From a gamma proteobacterium HIMB55 (GTDB taxonomy: Bacteria; Pseudomonadota; Gammaproteobacteria; Pseudomonadales; Halieaceae), in the NCBI GenBank assembly GCA_000227505.4, contig AGIF02000001.1:454035-518034 (forward strand): a stretch of DNA of 64,000 nt, given 5' to 3'. Shown one piece after another: positions 59,911 through 64,000 of this stretch. The position numbers were made by a program, and so were the translations under genes. How positions within the stretch are numbered: the first letter of the stretch is position 1; each line of letters opens with the position of its first letter. The notes under the pieces are model-generated. The model was not told the DNA's origin, searched no databases, and saw nothing but the letters and a program-made list of their open reading frames with translations.

Positions 59911-62034
59911 TTATCCCCCAAATTGGTAACGCACCGTAGCGCCCACTGTACGCGGCTCACCGAATTGATAATAGGGCTCTAGCGCGTAATCCTTCCGAGG
60001 GTCGTTACCGAAGGTGCCAAAACCTCGGGTAACGGTGGTCTTATCTTGCAGGTTACGGCCCCACAACGTGACTGCCCACGCACCATGTTGCCAAGCGATG
60101 TTGGCGTTGATTAAACGCGCCGATGGTGACGTCACCTTATGGCGGTCCGAAAGGAAAAACGCATCTCGTCCGGTTGCTTCGAGTGACGCCGAGAGGTTCG
60201 CAGAGAAGTCATAACTCGCAGTTAGACGATACTGATCTGCAGGTGCCTGCGGTTGATCGCGACCTGAGAGGTCGGTGCCATCGATGTTCACGTAGCGATC
60301 AAATGAAGCGTCTAGGCGTGCAATGAAGCCGCTGAAACGGAGCGCCTCAGTGGCACGCCAGTCGATGGATGCCTCAAAGCCACGATTTGTGCCACTCGCA
60401 GCATTGTCTGTGAAGTCGGTAAACGAGGTGCTGCCATCACTTCGAGGGATTACGAGAGAGCCCTTAACCTGCTGGTCACGTCTGTCCATATTGAAGATGG
60501 TGACCGATCCACTAATGCGCTGATCGGTGCTACTAAATCGATAACCAATCTCGGCGTTGAGCAGGTTTTCCTCGTCGAAACGGGTGCTACTGCGGTAGGG
60601 CGTAACGTCGATTTCATTTGCCAAGGTGAGAAGCGTCGATGAGAGTGACGCGTTCACACCCCCGGCTCGAACGCCGCGAGATATCGTGGCGAACAGGGCA
60701 CTTGTCTCACTCACTTGCCAGTTGATGGAGGCGTTACCTGTCCAATAGTTATCGTCGAATCGCTCTCGTACACCTGCAGAGTCGCGATAGGTGACATCGC
60801 GCTGCTCGAAACGGGCCCCTAACGTTAGCGTGACATCGTCACTTACTGCCTGCGATATCTGACCGTAAATTGCCAGCGTATCGGTGTCGTTGACACTGCT
60901 AAAGGGTGCTTCAAGGTAGGTGTAATCCCGATCCAGGGTTTCGCTATCCTCGCGACTGTAGATACCGACAACCCAATCTAGGCTTTCTGCGGTACTAGGG
61001 CTCAAGCGCCATTCGAACGTGCTTCGCTCGATGTCGCGCATGTATTGATCAAACGAGCTGTACTCCCAAAACGGTCGAATACCGACGAAGCTCCAGTCCT
61101 CGTCGTAGCTGTAAATCGCGTCCGCGTCGACGTCGCTCACCTGAACCATCGATGTGTATCGTTCGCCCACTCGGTTCCAACGGATAAGCATCGATGTCAT
61201 ATCGAGGCTGTCCTCGCCGGGCTGGTCGCTCAGAGTTTCGCGTGTGTTATCCAATGAAAAGGCGTCATAACCGTTATCGACGTCTACTTTATTGAGTTTG
61301 ATGTCGACGGTGTTTGCATCTGCAACGTGTCGCAAAGCGACACGGGTCGTCTGCTCGTCGCGGTTATTGGTGTCATTAACGCCAAGATGAGTGTTGTCTA
61401 CCCAGCCATCTGACTCGTAGCGCTGGTGAGCGACTCGAGCCGAGAGTGCCGGAGTAATTGGGGTGTTAGCGCTGACTTCGAGACGTCGGCCCCCGTAGTT
61501 TTCCAGCCCCATTGCGACGTTGAGCTCCGTTGCGGCGGAGGGCGTCGCTGTCTCGACACTGATAAGGCCCGCAAGGGCCCCAGCGCCCATGATGACACCC
61601 TGTGGACCGCGGAGGATATCGATCTGTGCGGTGTCGAAGCTGGTCAATGCGCCGCCTAGGCCGCTGATATCCACCCCGTCTTGCAGCAGCACGACTGACG
61701 GGTTGACGGGCTCAATGAATTGGCTGCGCTCACCAATACCTCGGATTTGGAAGAACCGCTGGCGTGACGCGCCCGATGAGGCAGACACATTTGGGACGAG
61801 CGTAAGTAGGTCTTCGAAGTGCGCAGCGCCGCGTGCGTCCATATCCTTATCGGTTAGGGTCGTGGCGCTGATACGGCTAACGTCACTGTCCATCAAAGTC
61901 GCTGTGATAATGACTTCTTCGAGTTCTCTTTCGTCAGCAGTCGCAGGGAGGGCAGACAGTCCTGCTGCAAAAATACTGACGCAGGTGAGCGCAAGGCGTT
62001 TTATCGATATATTTTCGTTGTACTTCGAAGACAA
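59911..62034 (-). CDS. TonB-dependent outer-membrane receptor, thiamine uptake
   Basis: The receptor has about 707 residues. TTG 62034 is preceded by AAAGAGGAAA and gives a proper signal peptide; TTG 62058 is the alternative. After cleavage (PATA-DE) comes a TonB box (ELEEVIITAT), then the plug domain (FQIRGIGERSQF, DGVDISGLGG, IDILRGPQGVIMGAGALAGLISVET) and a 22-strand barrel ending in an aromatic-glycine residue pair (VRYQFGG). The TPP riboswitch directly upstream makes thiamine or its phosphates the likely cargo. It is the first gene of the five-gene operon. Confidence 0.93.
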   Translation of the reverse strand: MSSKYNENISIKRLALTCVSIFAAGLSALPATADERELEEVIITATLMDSDVSRISATTLTDKDMDARGAAHFEDLLTLVPNVSASSGASRQRFFQIRGIGERSQFIEPVNPSVVLLQDGVDISGLGGALTSFDTAQIDILRGPQGVIMGAGALAGLISVETATPSAATELNVAMGLENYGGRRLEVSANTPITPALSARVAHQRYESDGWVDNTHLGVNDTNNRDEQTTRVALRHVADANTVDIKLNKVDVDNGYDAFSLDNTRETLSDQPGEDSLDMTSMLIRWNRVGERYTSMVQVSDVDADAIYSYDEDWSFVGIRPFWEYSSFDQYMRDIERSTFEWRLSPSTAESLDWVVGIYSREDSETLDRDYTYLEAPFSSVNDTDTLAIYGQISQAVSDDVTLTLGARFEQRDVTYRDSAGVRERFDDNYWTGNASINWQVSETSALFATISRGVRAGGVNASLSSTLLTLANEIDVTPYRSSTRFDEENLLNAEIGYRFSSTDQRISGSVTIFNMDRRDQQVKGSLVIPRSDGSTSFTDFTDNAASGTNRGFEASIDWRATEALRFSGFIARLDASFDRYVNIDGTDLSGRDQPQAPADQYRLTASYDFSANLSASLEATGRDAFFLSDRHKVTSPSARLINANIAWQHGAWAVTLWGRNLQDKTTVTRGFGTFGNDPRKDYALEPYYQFGEPRTVGATVRYQFGG

Positions 62035-62119
62035 AGTGGTTTCCTCTTTACGGTCCAATGACGGTTTACGTCTGCAGGTCGGTACTCGACGAGGAATAGC
62101 AGGAGGGCCTACTGAGGCT

Positions 62120-62212
62120 GAGTGTCCTGTTCCTACGCCGGTACTAACCGGTTCAGGTTCAACGGGTTTGCTTTATCAGCATCTCAGGCAGTGCCACCCC
62201 GCAGGAAGCGTG
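62120..62212 (-). promoter_or_regulatory. TPP (THI-box) riboswitch
   Basis: On the minus strand the conserved THI-box blocks occur in order: GGGGTGGC (plus 62193-62200), CTGAGA (62182-62187), TTGAACCTGA (62153-62160 core) and GCGTAGGAA (62130-62138), with pairing spacers of normal size. This is the aptamer that binds thiamine pyrophosphate. It lies about 90-180 bases before the receptor start, so high TPP should lower expression of the operon. Whether it acts by early termination or by hiding the ribosome site cannot be told; no strong terminator hairpin is obvious between it and the gene. Confidence 0.93.
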
Positions 62213-62403
62213 AAGGTTAACACAAGTGCGACCCTAATTATGTTGCTTCGGATCTATGTGGCTGCTTTAGGTTGCTACAGCATTCTAACGTGACATTTAT
62301 GACGTGGTGAGAATCACTCTTTAGCGTAGTTCTTTGACTTCGAGTGGGATTACTTGTGGAATGGGGCGTCGCAATAACAAACCGAGTTTGCGGAGTTGAT
62401 CCT

Positions 62404-63432
62404 ATGAGTGACGCCGACCAAGTTGCCGATTCAAAGTCGCCGCTTTCTATTGCTGAGTTTGCGCGCCGGCAACTTGCCGTGATCGAACGTCAGATGCTCG
62501 CTGCCACTGACCTGGCGGATCTCATCGATTTATCCATTACCGGACTGCGCCAACTTTCAGGTGGATCGGATGTTGAGCTTTGGCTTCATGACCCTGTCGG
62601 CGAGCTCGATCGGCACCTCGATCCCGCGGGTGTGTTGTCTGGAACTGTGCGATTACTCGACGACAGCTACCCGTTTGTTTCTCTTTACAGCGAAGCGCCC
62701 GAGTGGAACCGCACAACGTCAGGGGTCTTCAATGACGCTGACCTGTTCAAGTCTGCTGCAGCGATTGAGCAGACCCTCATGCTGCCAGTGCTCGATCACG
62801 ACCTGCTGGTCGGTAGCGTGCATGTAGGTAACCCTCGAAGCGCTGTCATGATGGACGAGAATCAGATGGCTATGCTGTCTGATTTTGTGGCTAAGATGCC
62901 TCTGCTGATTAATCGACTCGTTGAATTGGACCGCGTTCGTGACTTCGTATTACTCGATCCTGCGAGCCATGTTGCCAATCGAGCGGGGCTTTTGCGTGAT
63001 CTCGAGCGCGAGATAAGTCGTGCCCGGCGGAGCCAGAAAGCCCCACTTCTGGTTGCACTCAAACTGGTCGGCTTAGAGGGTATGGGTAATCTTTCGCAAC
63101 GACATATTCAACACAGAATCTTGAGGTCGGTTGCCGCAAAAATATCCGAGGGCCTGCGGGATATGGATGCCATCGCGAGGATTTCTGAGGATTGCTTTGG
63201 TGTCATGGTAGTCGATGCGCCCGACAGTGAGGCAACGAAAATTGTCACGCGCTGGGAGGCAGAGCTTCAAGGGCAACTCATTGATGATGGCGCAGGCGGC
63301 GTGCTTGAGTTACGCACCGAGAGTAGTTTCCACCAGTGCGACCTCGACATGCTCTCTGGTACAGATGCATCTGTGATTGCCCAACGGTTGGTGACGAGTG
63401 TCGAACAATCATTAATGTCGTCTCCCAGTTAA
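62404..63432 (+). CDS. GAF-like plus degenerate GGDEF protein
   Basis: The 342 residues start at ATG 62404 (GGAG upstream). The N-terminal half (about 60-195) looks like a GAF/DUF484-type sensor (LWLHDPVGELDRHL). The second half has a GGDEF-domain layout (DPASHVANRAGLLRDLERE, then ALKLVGLEGMGN) but the signature is replaced by ISEDCF, so it is unlikely to make cyclic di-GMP. It may bind it or act as a regulator. It diverges from the thiamine operon and precedes the type II secretion gene by 100 bases. Confidence 0.8.
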   Translation: MSDADQVADSKSPLSIAEFARRQLAVIERQMLAATDLADLIDLSITGLRQLSGGSDVELWLHDPVGELDRHLDPAGVLSGTVRLLDDSYPFVSLYSEAPEWNRTTSGVFNDADLFKSAAAIEQTLMLPVLDHDLLVGSVHVGNPRSAVMMDENQMAMLSDFVAKMPLLINRLVELDRVRDFVLLDPASHVANRAGLLRDLEREISRARRSQKAPLLVALKLVGLEGMGNLSQRHIQHRILRSVAAKISEGLRDMDAIARISEDCFGVMVVDAPDSEATKIVTRWEAELQGQLIDDGAGGVLELRTESSFHQCDLDMLSGTDASVIAQRLVTSVEQSLMSSPS

Positions 63433-63532
63433 GCGTTAGAACCGATTTTGAACGGGATCGCTGTCACTTTTCAGTCACCATTTTCTCTGCAAGCTCGGCT
63501 ACACTGTCACCTGCAGTTTTAGAGCGCCAAAC

Positions 63533-64000
63533 ATGAACAGCCTGTCCGCTATAGCCTCACAAGTGAATATCGATGCGCGTGTCCGCAACGCGGTTCGTTG
63601 GTTGGCTGATGCTGAGCGACTTCCAAAGATCCAGCGAGTTCTTTTGGTCGTGTTTGTGCTCTGGGCGATCAATAGCCTGGTTGACCTTGTCGTGTCCTTC
63701 ATTCCGAGCAGTCAGGCGCCGCAGTCGATTTCGGCCCCTATCAATCCTGCGCCCGCAGCCTCTGGCCAGTCACGCAGCGCCGAGACAATCGATGTGTCCA
63801 GTATTCTGGGGGCCGATGTGTTTGGGCCGGTTGCCGCAAACGAGGTTCAGAGCTTGGCTGAGGAAACCGTCCCCAGCAATCCTCGAGACGGTATTGAAAA
63901 TGGCGCGCGTGAGACGCGCCTAGCCCTGAAACTCACCGGGATCGTTGCCTCCACTTCCGACGGGCTGGGTAGCGCTATGATCGAAGCCAAAAAGCAGCAG
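63533..64000 (+). CDS. gspC: Type II secretion inner-membrane protein GspC (3' end outside window)
   Basis: The gene starts ATG 63533 and continues past the right edge; 156 residues are visible. A single membrane helix (VLLVVFVLWAINSLVDLVVSF) follows a cytoplasmic N-tail of about 35 residues, and RLALKLTGIVAST-GLGSAMIE begins the homology region that contacts the GspD secretin in the periplasm. A type II system here would be a suitable exporter for the giant proteases found earlier in the window. Other gsp genes must lie beyond the edge. Confidence 0.88.
   Translation, partial: MNSLSAIASQVNIDARVRNAVRWLADAERLPKIQRVLLVVFVLWAINSLVDLVVSFIPSSQAPQSISAPINPAPAASGQSRSAETIDVSSILGADVFGPVAANEVQSLAEETVPSNPRDGIENGARETRLALKLTGIVASTSDGLGSAMIEAKKQQ

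Noticed and set aside
61520-62293. 257-residue plus-strand frame over the receptor start and riboswitch
   Set aside because: It runs antisense to the receptor and through the TPP aptamer; low-complexity serine-rich product.

Overview
The window looks like chromosomal DNA of a marine gammaproteobacterium. The 16S gene has a typical gammaproteobacterial sequence and anti-Shine-Dalgarno end, and the content (TonB-dependent uptake, type II secretion, giant secreted subtilases, carotenoid-cleavage and Rieske oxygenases) recalls the OM60/NOR5 (Halieaceae) group. That placement is an inference from recollection, not from an alignment. Genes are dense, often joined by 4-base ATGA/GTGA overlaps, and GTG or TTG starts are frequent.

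Bases 1-6905 hold the end of an A+T-rich surface polysaccharide locus: glycosyltransferases, an acetyltransferase, a nucleotidyltransferase with a thymidylate-kinase-like partner, an epimerase, a 4,6-dehydratase and an initiating phosphoglycosyl transferase. A stretch with no convincing gene follows. Next comes a complete rRNA operon (promoter near 7634, 16S, tRNA-Ile, tRNA-Ala, 23S, 5S) ending in two terminators with a duplicated 5S tail between them. The polysaccharide theme resumes at 13564 with rmlACDB (dTDP-L-rhamnose), four transferases, an EpsG-like polymerase, a Wzx-like flippase and a sulfotransferase, suggesting a rhamnose-containing, possibly sulfated O-antigen or capsule.

From 23.8 to 31.6 kb are small exported proteins (one with five IGEYIDPDRG-type repeats), a SnoaL-like protein, an exported amidohydrolase, a DUF1295 membrane protein, a carotenoid/stilbene-cleaving oxygenase and a Rieske oxygenase. 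Two tandem giant subtilases of about 2200 residues fill 31.9-45.3 kb. They share a prodomain, S8 protease, beta-helix-like, Ig/FN3, TIG, cohesin, dockerin and calcium-repeat layout, but have a strongly diverged lectin-like centre. The gspC gene of a type II secretion system begins at the right edge and offers a plausible export route.

From 45.3 to 54.1 kb are a VanZ-like protein, an acetyltransferase, a predicted surface HNH nuclease lipoprotein, a beta-lactamase-fold lipoprotein, a TonB-C-domain protein, a paired acyl-CoA dehydrogenase operon and an MFS transporter. At 54.2-57.4 kb an FHA-sigma54 activator is followed directly by a membrane-anchored Ser/Thr kinase. On the opposite strand, 62.2-57.4 kb, a TPP riboswitch precedes five nearly overlapping genes: TonB-dependent receptor, YkoF-like thiamine-binding protein, PnuC/PnuT-type transporter, APH-fold kinase and ketopantoate-reductase-family enzyme. 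I read this as a thiamine salvage operon. The right edge carries a degenerate GGDEF protein and the start of gspC.
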